In this document: in pieces, positions 8,701-17,309 of the stretch
Position numbering within the stretch: the first letter of the stretch is position 1
Layout: each line of letters opens with the position of its first letter
Source: an uncultured Pleomorphomonas sp.
GTDB taxonomy: Bacteria; Pseudomonadota; Alphaproteobacteria; Rhizobiales; Pleomorphomonadaceae
DNA: 52,356 bases
Direction of reading: 5' to 3'
Assembly (NCBI GenBank): GCA_937868725.1
Contig: CALMMQ010000095.1
Coordinates: 1 to 52,356 of the forward strand
Notes under the pieces: model-generated
Told to the model about the DNA's origin: nothing
Database searches by the model: none
What the model saw: only the letters and a program-made list of their open reading frames with translations
Program-made: the position numbers and the translations under genes

Positions 8701-9346
8701 CGAGGTGTTTGAGCTGGCCGGTCGATCGCTGCGTCTCCGGATCGAAGGTGCGGATCGATTCGACCTCCGCGCCGAAGAAGTCGAGGCGGACGGGCGCTTC
8801 CGTCCCTGGCGCGAACAGGTCGAGAATGCCGCCGCGCACCGCGTATTCGCCGGTGTCGCGCACCGTCGATGAGCGCGAGAAGCCAGAATCCTCCAGCCAG
8901 GCCGTGAGGTCGGCCATGTCGGCGACGTTGCCCGGGTTCAGCGCCTTCACCTGCCCGAAGGTCTGGGAAGCCGGCACGACGCGCTGCACCAGCGCGTTGA
9001 CCGTGGTCAGCAGCACGAACGGCCGCTTGTCCCCCCGCGACCGCGACAGGTCGCTGAGGCAGGTCATGCGTTTGGCGACGACGGCCGGCGTCGGCGACAC
9101 CCGGTCATAGGGCAGACAGTCCCAGCCGGGAAACTCCAGCACGCCAATCTCGGGGGCATAGAACGCCAGTGCCCGCTGAATCTGCTGCAGGCGCTGACCG
9201 TCGCGCGCCACGTAGACGGCATCGAGCCCCGGCCGGCCGGTCGAACGGACGAGCTCGGCCAGGACCAGCGCCTCGGCGCCGTCGGGAACGGCCTCTACGG
9301 TCAGGGAATGGAAATCGGCGAGCAGTTCAGGCCACTTGATGGACAT
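5711..9346 (-). CDS. mfd: transcription-repair coupling factor Mfd
   Basis: The 1211-residue product has the full Mfd order: a UvrB-like N-terminal module, a CarD-like RNA polymerase-interaction region (GDLVVHVDHGIGRFVGL), then RecG-like translocase motifs. These include Walker A GDVGFGKTEVALRAAF, DEEQHFG, SATPIPRTLQ and a TRG-type segment around LRGAGNLLGEEQSGH. It displaces stalled RNA polymerase and recruits UvrA to template-strand lesions. ATG 9346 gives MSIKWPEL, a usual alphaproteobacterial start, and sits 11 bp after sdhE; the frame continues 36 codons upstream but overlaps sdhE. The protein is somewhat longer than E. coli Mfd (1148), largely through a proline-rich, basic C-terminal tail with six consecutive Pro. 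Confidence 0.97.
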   Translation of the reverse strand: MSIKWPELLADFHSLTVEAVPDGAEALVLAELVRSTGRPGLDAVYVARDGQRLQQIQRALAFYAPEIGVLEFPGWDCLPYDRVSPTPAVVAKRMTCLSDLSRSRGDKRPFVLLTTVNALVQRVVPASQTFGQVKALNPGNVADMADLTAWLEDSGFSRSSTVRDTGEYAVRGGILDLFAPGTEAPVRLDFFGAEVESIRTFDPETQRSTGQLKHLDLVPMSEVQLTPATIKRFRQGYVTSFGAATSGDPMYEAVSEGRRYAGIEHWLPLFHEELGTLFDYCGGAPFIFDSLVDEAIGERLSTVADHYEARLDALRTGGAGAPYKPLPPSALHLTDAELRTAMARHERLHLTPFVRSEGGAGGVVDFGGKTGRSFAAERAAGEVNIFDAVVKHLETLKAVKRKALIACWSEGSRDRLAQVLADHDAGALVKVEHLDGALKAAPQALPLAILGIETGFEVPGFVVIAEQDVLGDRLVRGAKNRKKAENFIKEATSLAEGDLVVHVDHGIGRFVGLKTIEAAGAPHDCLEIQYAGGDKLFLPVENIELLSRYGSEDADAQLDKLGGGAWQARKARMKKRIREIADELIKTAAARHLKTAPVLVPPEGLYDDFAARFPYDETEDQLSAIEAVAGDLASGRPMDRLVCGDVGFGKTEVALRAAFLAAMSGKQVAVVVPTTLLSRQHFRTFFERFKGLPIKVAQASRLVPAKDMAATRAGLADGTVDVVVGTHALLAKSIAFKDLGLLIIDEEQHFGVKHKERLKELKSDVHVLTLSATPIPRTLQLALTGVRELSLIATPPVDRLAVRTFVTPFDPLIVREAILREKYRGGQCFYVCPRVADLAERVEFLAKHVPEAKVAVAHGQMAATQLEDIMNAFYEGQYDILLSTTIVESGLDIPTANTLIIHRADMFGLAQLYQLKGRVGRSKTRAYAIFTTPPERRLNVVADRRLKVLQSLDTLGAGFQLASHDLDLRGAGNLLGEEQSGHIKEVGYELYQQMLEEAVAQLKAGIVEEVAEDQWSPQITVGTPVLIPDHYVPDLQLRLGLYRRLADLEDGGSIDAFGAELIDRFGPLPEEVEHLLKIVTIKALCRKTNVEKIDAGPKGIVIGFRDGRFDNPAALVQYIGEQGSLAKIRPDQKIVLTRDWPEADQRLKGTAAVLLRLGRMVEEARKGANVALKPVEPQKLKLKPTPPPPPPEPTRRGRYPSLHSLKGHRPR

Positions 9347-9357
9347 GGGTCGGCTAT

Positions 9358-9651
9358 TCAGTCGGTCAGCGGATGGGCGGCGGCGAAGGCCATGATCTGG
9401 TCGAGCAGGCCGCCAGCATAAGGCGCCGGCGCTTCGGCCTTGCCGAGAATCCACGAGAACAGCGCCCGGTCGTCCTCTTCCATCAGCGCCTCGAACTCGT
9501 CGAGTTCAACGTCGCTGAGCGTGCCGATGGCACTGTCGGCGAAGCGGCCGAGCAGCAGATCGAGTTCGCGCGTTCCCCGGTGCCAGGCATGATAGAGCAC
9601 GCGGCGGCGGCGAGGCGTCAGATCGTCGGACGTTCGTGTCAGGCCGGACAT
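9358..9651 (-). CDS. sdhE: SdhE, FAD assembly factor for succinate dehydrogenase
   Basis: A 97-residue SdhE/Sdh5 (DUF339) protein. It has RRRRVLYHAWHRGTRELD, in which RGTRE (residues 25-29) is the RGxxE motif needed for covalent flavin attachment to SdhA. The C-terminal WILGKAEAP block is also typical. The start has TGGAGG upstream. It is the first gene of an sdhE-mfd pair with an 11-bp gap, the usual alphaproteobacterial order. Its normal divergent neighbour recG is not here but about 19.8 kb away. Confidence 0.93.
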   Translation of the reverse strand: MSGLTRTSDDLTPRRRRVLYHAWHRGTRELDLLLGRFADSAIGTLSDVELDEFEALMEEDDRALFSWILGKAEAPAPYAGGLLDQIMAFAAAHPLTD

Positions 9652-10019
9652 GGATAACCTCCAGAAGATGCCGGGGGGCGAGAGTCCCGCTCATCCGGTT
9701 GCGCCAACTTGATCGGCGAAAGCTCTAGCCGGAATGCGCGCCGTTGTCAGGTGTTGCGAACAAAATCGCCCCCGAAATTGGCCGCGCCCCGCCCGGCGGC
9801 CCGACGATGCCAAAATCTTGATCGGGTAACGTATCATTTGCTTCAATATCCGAGTATTTTTCCTTATGAGACTGAAATAGGATATCAACACCATCGGAAA
9901 CCGGCCGTCCCGGCAAGCACCGCCTTGTCGGACTGGCCAGAGGGTTCGGCGTCGTAGATGGATCGCAAGCCTTGGCGCTCCGGTTTCCGGCGTCCGGCGC
10001 GAGGTGAAGGGCCATAGGC
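9652..10019. other. 368-bp divergent gap, no gene found
   Basis: This gap lies between sdhE (minus) and a diguanylate cyclase (plus). It contains an AT-richer stretch at about 9810-9890, likely promoter DNA for one or both genes. I could not match a convincing -35/-10 pair, and no ORF here has a ribosome binding site and plausible protein. Confidence 0.5.
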
Positions 10020-11240
10020 ATGGATTTGTTCCTGCACGTTCGGACGCTGCTGGTCGTCGGAGCGCTGGTCGGTTCCTGTGTCGCAGCCAGCCTGCTCCTG
10101 ATCTGGGCCGCCGACCGGGGCAAGCGCCACGCCCTCGCCTGGGCGATGAGCTTTGCTTTTGCCGCTCTGACCATGATCCTGTCTTCGCTCCGCGATCTCA
10201 TCTCGCCGCTGGTCAGCGTGCATCTGACAAATGTCGCCCTGCTGCTGAGCTATGGCTTCAGCTGGTACGGCTACCGTCAGTTCTTCGGCGTGGCGCGGCC
10301 GCGCGATCTGCCGCTGGCGCTGGCCGGCAGCGCTGTCTGGCTGACGCTCGCCCACCTGTCGCCGCTGGCCACCGACCTCAACGCCCGCGTGGCGCTGACG
10401 GTGGTCTTCATCCTCGTCTATATCGGCGCCATCGCCGCCACGGTCGTCAAGCGCCAGGACATCGAAGCCCTGCCCAGCCTGACCCTGATGCAGGCCCTGC
10501 TGGTGGTGCATGCCGGCGTGCAGTTGCTGCGTCTGTCCGCGCTTGTCGTGGCGCCGGCCGATCCGACGCTGACCGCCCCGCCGGTCGACAGCCTCACCCG
10601 GCTGCAGGTTCTCGAGGCGGTGATCTTCGCCATCTTCGCCGGCCTGCTGCAGTTGACCCTCATCGGTCAGCGGGCCGAATGGCGCTTCCGCCAGGCAGCC
10701 GAGACCGATCCCCTTACCGGACTGGCCAACCGCCGCTACTTCCTCGACCGTGTCGAGACGCTGCTGCGGCAACGCCCGGCGGAGGCGGCGCTGATCATTT
10801 TCGACATCGACCACTTCAAGACCATCAACGATAATCACGGTCATCTTGCCGGCGACGCGGCGCTGATGGCCTTTGCCCGCCTGGTCGAGCACGAGGTGCG
10901 GGCCACCGACGTGCTGGCCCGCATTGGTGGCGAGGAGTTCGCGCTGTTTTTGCCCGGTACGACGCTGCGTGAAGGTCGCCTCGTCGCCAACCGCGTCCGG
11001 CGCAGGCTGCGCGACATCACGCTCGACTGCACCAGTCAGCCGATCACCCTGTCGGTCAGCGCCGGCGTGGCGTCGATCGCCGACACCGGCAGCGCCTACG
11101 AAGCGCTCTACCGTGCCGCCGACTCGGCGCTTTACGCCGCCAAGCGAGCCGGCCGCGATCGCGTCTGCCAGTTCGATCCGCCCGAACCGGCCTCCGACGA
11201 GCCGATGACCGACGACATGCCGCCGTCACTGGCCGTCTGA
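10020..11240 (+). CDS. membrane diguanylate cyclase (GGEEF) with I-site
   Basis: A 406-residue protein with about seven N-terminal membrane segments (8-215) and a GGDEF domain starting at DPLTGLANRRYFL (about 230). The active loop ARIGGEEFALF (GGEEF 303-307) is intact. RATD at 294-297, exactly five residues before the loop, is an RxxD inhibitory site, so product inhibition by c-di-GMP is expected. The N-terminal module resembles that of the cyclase at 4320-5519 (compare LLSYGFSWYGYRQFFG with LAYGLAWLGFQLFDG), so the two look like diverged duplicates around mfd-sdhE. GAGGTGAAGG precedes the ATG. Confidence 0.9.
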   Translation: MDLFLHVRTLLVVGALVGSCVAASLLLIWAADRGKRHALAWAMSFAFAALTMILSSLRDLISPLVSVHLTNVALLLSYGFSWYGYRQFFGVARPRDLPLALAGSAVWLTLAHLSPLATDLNARVALTVVFILVYIGAIAATVVKRQDIEALPSLTLMQALLVVHAGVQLLRLSALVVAPADPTLTAPPVDSLTRLQVLEAVIFAIFAGLLQLTLIGQRAEWRFRQAAETDPLTGLANRRYFLDRVETLLRQRPAEAALIIFDIDHFKTINDNHGHLAGDAALMAFARLVEHEVRATDVLARIGGEEFALFLPGTTLREGRLVANRVRRRLRDITLDCTSQPITLSVSAGVASIADTGSAYEALYRAADSALYAAKRAGRDRVCQFDPPEPASDEPMTDDMPPSLAV

Positions 11241-11257
11241 GGCAAACCGGTCCGCCA

Positions 11258-13174
11258 TCAGATCTCCGGCGACCAGCCGACGTAGCCGTGATCGGTGAGG
11301 TAGGCAATCACCTGATCGGCCAGCTCTTCTGCGCCGTGTACCGTGGTGTCGAGCCGGATTTCCGGCTGCTCCGGCGCCTCGTAGGGCGACGAGATGCCGG
11401 TGAAGTTGGCAAGTTCGCCCCGCCGCGCCTTCCTGTAGAGGCCCTTGGGGTCGCGCTTCTCCGCCAGCTCCAGCGGTACGTCGACGTGGATCTCGATGAA
11501 CTCGCCCGCCTCCACCAGTTCGCGCGCCAGCCGTCGTTCGGAACGGAACGGCGAGATGAACGACACGATGACGATCAGCCCGGCCTCGACGAACAGCTTG
11601 GCCGTCTCGGCGACGCGGCGAATGTTCTCCACCCGGTCGGCGTCGGTGAACCCGAGATCCTTGTTGAGCCCGTGGCGGACGTTGTCGCCGTCGAGGGTGA
11701 AGGTGTGGCGATCGAGCGAATAAAGCCGTTTCTCGACGAGATTGGCGATGGTCGATTTGCCGGCACCGGAGAGGCCGGTGAACCACAGCACCACCGGCTT
11801 CTGGTCCTTGGCCGCCGCCCGTGACGCCTTGCTGACGTCGAGCGCCTGCCAGTGGATGTTGGTGGCCCGGCGCAGGGCGAAGTCGATGGTCCCGGCGCCG
11901 ACCGTCAGGTTGGAGATGCGGTCGATGACGATGAAGGCGCCGGTGTCGCGGTTGTCGACGTAGGGGTCGAAAGCCAGGGGCTCGCCGAGTGCGAAGTTGA
12001 CTACCGCCACCTCGTTGAGCCCCAGCGACTTGGCCGCGATGTGGCTGAACGAGTTGACGTCGATCTTGTGCTTGATCTCGGTCACCTGCCCCTGCGTCAG
12101 CTTGGTCCCGAGCTTGATGAGATAGGAGCGGCCCGGCAGCAGCGGTTCGTCGGCCATCCAGATGAGATGGGCGGAGAACTGGTCGGCCGTCTCCGGGCGT
12201 GCCTCCGGGCTCGAAAGCAGGTCGCCGCGCGAAATGTCGATCTCGTCGGCGAGCGTCAGCGTCACCGCCTGCCCGGCCGAAGCTTCGGCGAGTTCGCCGT
12301 CGTGGGTGACGATGGCCTTGACCGTCGAGGTCCGCCCCGACTTGGCAACGATGATCGGATCGCCCGGCCGGACGCGGCCACTGGCGATGGTGCCGGAGAA
12401 GCCGCGGAAATCGAGGTTCGGCCGATTGACCCATTGCACCGGCAGCCGGAACGGCCGGCTGACGAGATCGTTGTCGACGTCGATGGTCTCGAGGTGCTCG
12501 ACCAGCGTTGGCCCGGTGTACCAGCCGAGGTGGCTGCCGCGCTCCAGCACGTTGTCGCCGAAGCGGGCCGACAGCGGGATCGGCGTCAGGCTGAGGAACC
12601 CGAGGTCGGCGGCGAACGCCGTGTAGTCGGCAACGATGGCCCGGAACACGTCCTCGGCGTAATCGACGAGGTCGATCTTGTTGACCGCCAGCACCACATG
12701 GCGGATGCCGAGCAGCGAGGCGATGAACGAGTGCCGCCGCGTCTGCGTCAGCACGCCATAGCGGGCGTCGACCAGGATGACGGCGAGGTCGGAGTTGGAA
12801 GCGCCGGTCGCCATGTTGCGCGTGTACTGCTCGTGGCCGGGCGTGTCGGCAACGATGAACTTGCGCCGGTCGGTCGAGAAGAAGCGGTAGGCGACGTCGA
12901 TGGTGATGCCTTGCTCGCGCTCGGCTTCGAGGCCATCGACCAAGAGCGCGAAGTCGATGTCCTCGCCGACCGTGCCGTGCTTGCGGGAATCATTGACCAG
13001 ATTCTGCAGCTGATCCTCGAACAGCAGTTTGCTGTCGTAGAGCAGCCGGCCGATCAGCGTCGACTTGCCGTCGTCGACCGAACCGCAGGTGAGAAAGCGC
13101 AGCAGGCTCTTCTTCTCGTGTCGCGCCAGATAATCGGTGAAGGCCGTGGCGTCGATGGTGTCGAGCGTGCTCAT
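11258..13174 (-). CDS. cysNC: bifunctional ATP sulfurylase GTPase subunit / APS kinase (CysN/C)
   Basis: The 638-residue fusion starts with an EF-Tu-like GTPase domain: [19 protein letters not shown] near residue 32, [15 protein letters not shown] near 113 and NKIDLVDY. Beta-barrel domains follow. From about residue 460 comes an APS kinase domain with [17 protein letters not shown], the [15 protein letters not shown] loop and the FISPFRSER motif. With CysD it makes APS and then PAPS for sulfate assimilation or sulfation. The start codon shares one base with the cysD stop (TGATG). Length matches rhizobial CysN/C and NodQ-type proteins. Confidence 0.96.
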   Translation of the reverse strand: MSTLDTIDATAFTDYLARHEKKSLLRFLTCGSVDDGKSTLIGRLLYDSKLLFEDQLQNLVNDSRKHGTVGEDIDFALLVDGLEAEREQGITIDVAYRFFSTDRRKFIVADTPGHEQYTRNMATGASNSDLAVILVDARYGVLTQTRRHSFIASLLGIRHVVLAVNKIDLVDYAEDVFRAIVADYTAFAADLGFLSLTPIPLSARFGDNVLERGSHLGWYTGPTLVEHLETIDVDNDLVSRPFRLPVQWVNRPNLDFRGFSGTIASGRVRPGDPIIVAKSGRTSTVKAIVTHDGELAEASAGQAVTLTLADEIDISRGDLLSSPEARPETADQFSAHLIWMADEPLLPGRSYLIKLGTKLTQGQVTEIKHKIDVNSFSHIAAKSLGLNEVAVVNFALGEPLAFDPYVDNRDTGAFIVIDRISNLTVGAGTIDFALRRATNIHWQALDVSKASRAAAKDQKPVVLWFTGLSGAGKSTIANLVEKRLYSLDRHTFTLDGDNVRHGLNKDLGFTDADRVENIRRVAETAKLFVEAGLIVIVSFISPFRSERRLARELVEAGEFIEIHVDVPLELAEKRDPKGLYRKARRGELANFTGISSPYEAPEQPEIRLDTTVHGAEELADQVIAYLTDHGYVGWSPEI

Positions 13175-14064
13175 CAGAAGTAGCCTTCCCTTTTCTTCTT
13201 TTCCATCGAGGCGGCATCGTCGTGGTCGATGAGGCGACCGGAGCGCTCCGAGGTACGGGCGATCAGCATTTCGCGGACGATCTCCGGCAGCGAGGTGGCC
13301 GGGCTTTCGATGGCGGCGGTCAGCGGATAGCAGCCGAGGGTGCGGAAGCGCACCAGCCGCTCGGCGACCTCGCCCGGCTCGACCGGCATGCGCTCATCGT
13401 CGACCATGAAGATCTGGCCGCCGCGCACCACCGTCGGCCGCCGGGCGGCGAAGTACAGCGGCACGATCGGGATCTTCTCGAGCAGGATGTATTGCCAGAT
13501 GTCGAGTTCGGTCCAGTTGGACAGCGGGAAGACGCGGATGCTCTCGCCCGGGCGGACGCGGGAGTTGTAGAGCTTCCACAGTTCCGGCCGCTGGTTCTTC
13601 GGGTCCCAGGCGTGACTGGCGGTGCGGAAGGAGAAGATGCGCTCCTTGGCCCGGCTCTTCTCCTCATCGCGGCGGGCCCCGCCGAAGGCCGCATCGAAGC
13701 CGTACCTGTCGAGCGCCTGCTTGAGGGCATCGGTCTTCATGATCGAGGTGTAGGCCGACGAACCGTGCGTGAACGGATTGATGTTGTCGCGCACGCCGTC
13801 CGGGTTGGTGTGGACGAGGAGTTCCAGTCCCAGCGCCTGCGCCGTCGCGTCGCGGAAGGCGATCATCTCGCGGAACTTCCAGGTCGTATCGACGTGCAGC
13901 AACGGGAACGGCGGCTTGGCCGGATAGAACGCCTTGAGCGCCAGATGCAGCATCACCGACGAGTCCTTGCCGATGGAATAGAGCATCACCGGATTGCGGA
14001 ACTCGGCCGCCACCTCGCGCATGATGTGGATGGATTCCGCTTCGAGGCGCTTCAGATGCGTCAT
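13174..14064 (-). CDS. cysD: sulfate adenylyltransferase small subunit CysD
   Basis: The 296-residue product carries the PP-loop motif [48 protein letters not shown] and the C-terminal basic KKKREGYF tail of CysD. It catalyses ATP-dependent adenylation of sulfate with CysN. I chose ATG 14064 ([15 protein letters not shown]) because homologous proteins begin there; the frame extends 20 codons further with no conservation. An AGGA lies close upstream. It heads the cysD-cysNC operon. No cysH, cysI or cysG is in the window. Confidence 0.95.
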   Translation of the reverse strand: MTHLKRLEAESIHIMREVAAEFRNPVMLYSIGKDSSVMLHLALKAFYPAKPPFPLLHVDTTWKFREMIAFRDATAQALGLELLVHTNPDGVRDNINPFTHGSSAYTSIMKTDALKQALDRYGFDAAFGGARRDEEKSRAKERIFSFRTASHAWDPKNQRPELWKLYNSRVRPGESIRVFPLSNWTELDIWQYILLEKIPIVPLYFAARRPTVVRGGQIFMVDDERMPVEPGEVAERLVRFRTLGCYPLTAAIESPATSLPEIVREMLIARTSERSGRLIDHDDAASMEKKKREGYF

Positions 14065-14385
14065 GCGATCCTGTGACAAGGAACCAGCCTTTCGGTACGA
14101 CGGAACAGCGTCTGGCCACGGCACTGACGGGTGGCGCGCAGGCCTGTGCCAATAGCTGCTTGGGTAACAAGCCGGCCCAAAGCCGACAAGAAATGGCCCT
14201 TGCGGCCGCCGGGCCGATCGGAGCTTATTTTTCTCAGGAAGCCGCCGCCGTCGAAATGACCGTCGAAAGGACGCCGCGCAGACCCCGAAATGTCACCTGG
14301 CAGGCACGGCTTTAGCCATTGGCAGGCTGGTGACCAGCGGCTAAACCTGTGCGTCGACGCGACCGCTACGCGAGGAAAGCCCGCC
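14065..14385. other. 321-bp divergent gap with an interrupted inverted repeat
   Basis: The gap separates cysD (minus) from an alcohol dehydrogenase (plus). TTTAGCC (14311-14317) pairs with GGCTAAA (14339-14345), and inside it GCTGG-TGA-CCAGC forms the hairpin tip. It could be an operator or leader hairpin for the dehydrogenase. No gene is visible. Confidence 0.4.
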
Positions 14386-15423
14386 ATGAAAGCCATGTAC
14401 TACGAACTGTTCGGCAGCCGTCCGGAGATCCGCGACGTACCCGACCCCACCCCCGGCGACGACGGCGTCGTCATCAAGGTGGCGGCCACCGGACTTTGCC
14501 GCAGCGACTGGCATGGCTGGAAGGGCCACGATCCCGACATCCACCTGCCGCACGTGCCCGGCCACGAGTTTGCCGGCCGTATCGTTGCGACGGGGCGCAA
14601 CGTCAAGCGCTATCGCGTCGGCCAGCGCGTTACCGTGCCGTTCGTTTCCGGCTGCGGCCATTGCGCCGTCTGCCACTCCGGCAACCAGCAGGTCTGTCCC
14701 GACCAGTTCCAGCCCGGCTTCACCCACTGGGGCAGCTTCGCCGAATGCGTCGCCATCGACTACGCCGACACCAACCTTGTCGCCCTACCCGACAGCATCG
14801 ATGACGCCACGGCCGCCAGCCTCGGCTGCCGCTTCGCCACCTCCTTCCGCGCCGTCGTCGATCAGGCCAGGACGCGGCCGGGCGAATGGATCGCCGTGCA
14901 CGGCGCCGGCGGCGTCGGCCTGTCGGCCATCATGATCGCTACCGCCCTGGGCGCCAACGCCATCGCCATCGACATCGCCGACGACAAGCTGGATTTCGCC
15001 CGGCAGTGCGGCGCTGTGGCGACCATCAACGCCGCCGAGGTGACCGACGTCGTCGCGGCCGTGCGCGACATCACCGCTGGCGGCGCCCACGTCTCCATCG
15101 ACGCCCTCGGCCACCCCACCACCTGCTACAACTCCATCAGCTGCCTGCGCCGGCGCGGCCGCCACGTGCAGGTGGGCCTGATGCTCGGCGACCACGCCAA
15201 TCCGGCCATCCCGATGAGCCGGGTGATCGGCCACGAACTCGAGATCTACGGCAGCCACGGCATGCAGGCCTGGCGCTACGACGCCATGCTCGACATGCTG
15301 GCCGCCGGCAAGATCGCGCCGCAGAAGCTGATCGGCAAGCGCATCGGCCTCGAGCAGGCCGTCGAGCCGCTGATGGCGATGGACCGTTCCGACGGCATCG
15401 GCATCACCGTCATCGAATTCTGA
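14386..15423 (+). CDS. zinc-dependent alcohol dehydrogenase (MDR family)
   Basis: A 345-residue medium-chain dehydrogenase. Catalytic zinc ligands appear in GLCRSDWHG (Cys) and PGHEFAG (His-Glu). The structural zinc site is [16 protein letters not shown] with four Cys. The Rossmann motif is [13 protein letters not shown], and an acidic residue ends the next strand (AIDIAD), favouring NAD over NADP. It oxidises an alcohol or polyol; the substrate is not evident. ATG 14386 follows GAGGAAAG. It stands alone, divergent from cysD. Confidence 0.9.
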   Translation: MKAMYYELFGSRPEIRDVPDPTPGDDGVVIKVAATGLCRSDWHGWKGHDPDIHLPHVPGHEFAGRIVATGRNVKRYRVGQRVTVPFVSGCGHCAVCHSGNQQVCPDQFQPGFTHWGSFAECVAIDYADTNLVALPDSIDDATAASLGCRFATSFRAVVDQARTRPGEWIAVHGAGGVGLSAIMIATALGANAIAIDIADDKLDFARQCGAVATINAAEVTDVVAAVRDITAGGAHVSIDALGHPTTCYNSISCLRRRGRHVQVGLMLGDHANPAIPMSRVIGHELEIYGSHGMQAWRYDAMLDMLAAGKIAPQKLIGKRIGLEQAVEPLMAMDRSDGIGITVIEF

Positions 15424-15561
15424 GCATTGCGACGGATCTGGTCGATGAAAACGATACAAATTCGCCACAAAAAACGATACAAGAGTCTTTGAGGCACGAC
15501 GCAGCTGGCCCCCCCGTCGGCACCGCCGTCCGTTATTTCGCAGACGAGAGTATTGACGCCC

Positions 15562-17223
15562 ATGAGCACCTCCAGTTCCCCCCTCGCCAGCCGCGCCCAG
15601 AACCCCGACTGGTGGCGCGGAGCGGTCATCTACCAGGTCTATCCCCGCTCGTTCCAGGACAGCGACGGCGATGGCATCGGCGACATCAAGGGCATCAGCG
15701 CCCGCCTGCCCTACCTCGCCACGCTCGGTGTCGACGCCGTCTGGCTGTCGCCGTTCTTCAAATCGCCGATGAAGGATTTCGGTTACGACGTCTCCGACTA
15801 CTGCGACGTCGACCCGATGTTCGGCACCCTCGACGACTTCCGCGCCATGGTCGACAAGGCGCACACCCTCGGCATCAAGATCATCATCGATCAGGTGCTG
15901 AGCCACACGTCCGAGGAGCATCCCTGGTTCGTCGAGAGCCGGTCGAGCCGCGACAATCCGCGCGCCGACTGGTACGTCTGGGCCGACGCCAAGCCGGACG
16001 GCACGCCACCCAACAACTGGTTGTCGGTGTTCGGCGGTTCGGGCTGGGAGTGGGACAGCCGGCGCCTGCAGTACTATCAGCACAACTTCCTGGCCAGTCA
16101 GCCCGACCTCAATTTCCACAATCGCGACGTCCAGGACGCCCTGCTCGACGTGCTGAGGTTCTGGTTGGAACTCGGCGTCGACGGCTTCCGCCTCGATACC
16201 GTCAACTTCTATTTCTGCGACAAGCTGCTGCGCGACAACCCGCCGTTCACCGACGCCGGCACCACCAACGACACGCCGGCCGTCAACCCCTACGGCCGCC
16301 AGGACCACATCCACGACAAGAGCCAGCCGGAGAACATCGAGTTCCTGAAGCGTCTCAGGGCGCTGCTCGACCAGTACCCCGGCTCGACCACCGTCGGCGA
16401 GGTGGGCGACGGCGCCCGTTCGCTCCAGACCATGACGGCCTACACTTCGGGCGGCGACAAGCTGCACATGAGCTACACCTTCGACCTGCTCAGTGGCGAG
16501 CCGACGCGCGCCTATTATGAAAAGACGATCCGGACCTTCGAGGCCGGAGCCGGCGACGCCTGGCCGTGCTGGGCGCTGTCCAACCACGACACGCCGCGTC
16601 ACGCCAGCCGCAATCTGCCGTTCGCCCGCGACCCGCTGGCCCAGGGCAAGATGATGGCCGCCATCCAGCTGACCCTGCGCGGCTCGGTCTGTCTTTACGA
16701 GGGCGACGAACTCGGCCTGACCGAGGCCGACATCGCCTTCGAGGATCTGGTCGACCCCTACGGCATCCGCTTCTGGCCCGAGTACAAGGGTCGCGACGGC
16801 TGCCGCACGCCGATGGTCTGGGAGGCTGCCGCCCCCAACGGCGGCTTCTCCGACGCCAACCGCACCTGGCTGCCGGTGGCGCCTGAGCATCTGGCCAAGG
16901 CCGTCGACCGCCAGGACGGCAAGGCTGGCTCGCAGCTTGAGTTCTACAAGGCGATGATCGCCTACCGCAAAGCCCACCCGGCGCTGATCGGCGGCAGCCT
17001 CGAGTTCCTGCCCGCCGATGGCAACGTCTTCGCCTACCGTCGCACCACGGCGGCGCAGTCCATCGTCTGTGCCTTCAACATGGGCGGCGAGCCGGCGACC
17101 TTCCGCCTGCCGGCCGGCCTCAAGGTGACGGCCGTCGCCACCGAGCTCGGCTTTGCCGCCTCGGAGCAGGACGGTCTGGTGACGCTGGCGCCGGAGGCCG
17201 CCTTCATCGCCGAGGTGAAGTGA
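15562..17223 (+). CDS. GH13 alpha-glucosidase
   Basis: A 553-residue glycoside hydrolase family 13 enzyme beginning WWRGAVIYQVYPRSFQDS, typical of oligo-1,6-glucosidase, alpha-glucosidase and trehalulose-type enzymes. The catalytic triad is visible: nucleophile Asp212 in DGFRLDTVNF, acid/base Glu280 in TVGEVGD and Asp343 in LSNHDTPRH. No signal peptide is present, so it acts on disaccharides or short oligosaccharides in the cytosol. ATG 15562 is preferred; an in-frame TTG nine bases upstream is nearer GACGAGAG and is an alternative. No sugar transporter gene adjoins it, so its substrate supply is unclear. Confidence 0.92.
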   Translation: MSTSSSPLASRAQNPDWWRGAVIYQVYPRSFQDSDGDGIGDIKGISARLPYLATLGVDAVWLSPFFKSPMKDFGYDVSDYCDVDPMFGTLDDFRAMVDKAHTLGIKIIIDQVLSHTSEEHPWFVESRSSRDNPRADWYVWADAKPDGTPPNNWLSVFGGSGWEWDSRRLQYYQHNFLASQPDLNFHNRDVQDALLDVLRFWLELGVDGFRLDTVNFYFCDKLLRDNPPFTDAGTTNDTPAVNPYGRQDHIHDKSQPENIEFLKRLRALLDQYPGSTTVGEVGDGARSLQTMTAYTSGGDKLHMSYTFDLLSGEPTRAYYEKTIRTFEAGAGDAWPCWALSNHDTPRHASRNLPFARDPLAQGKMMAAIQLTLRGSVCLYEGDELGLTEADIAFEDLVDPYGIRFWPEYKGRDGCRTPMVWEAAAPNGGFSDANRTWLPVAPEHLAKAVDRQDGKAGSQLEFYKAMIAYRKAHPALIGGSLEFLPADGNVFAYRRTTAAQSIVCAFNMGGEPATFRLPAGLKVTAVATELGFAASEQDGLVTLAPEAAFIAEVK

Positions 17224-17274
17224 CGCCCGATCGCCAGGGTATCGAAATGGCACGCCCGGCCGGGTACGGCTCTT

Positions 17275-17303
17275 GCTCCACGTGAGGATATCTCGCGTGG
17301 AGC
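17275..17303 (+). promoter_or_regulatory. stem-loop covering the TIGR03808 gene ribosome binding site
   Basis: GCTCCACG (17275-17282) and CGTGGAGC (17296-17303) form a perfect 8-bp stem with a 13-nt loop. The right arm contains the GTGGAG that would serve as ribosome binding site for the ATG at 17310. There is no U tract, so translational masking is a better guess than termination of the upstream GH13 transcript. Confidence 0.4.
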
Positions 17304-17309
17304 TTGTTC

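Noticed and set aside
14785-17253. Antisense ORF of 822 codons opposite the alcohol dehydrogenase and GH13 genes
   Set aside because: Composition is Gly/Val/Arg/Asp-rich without motifs, typical of the opposite frame of high-GC genes; both sense genes are well supported.
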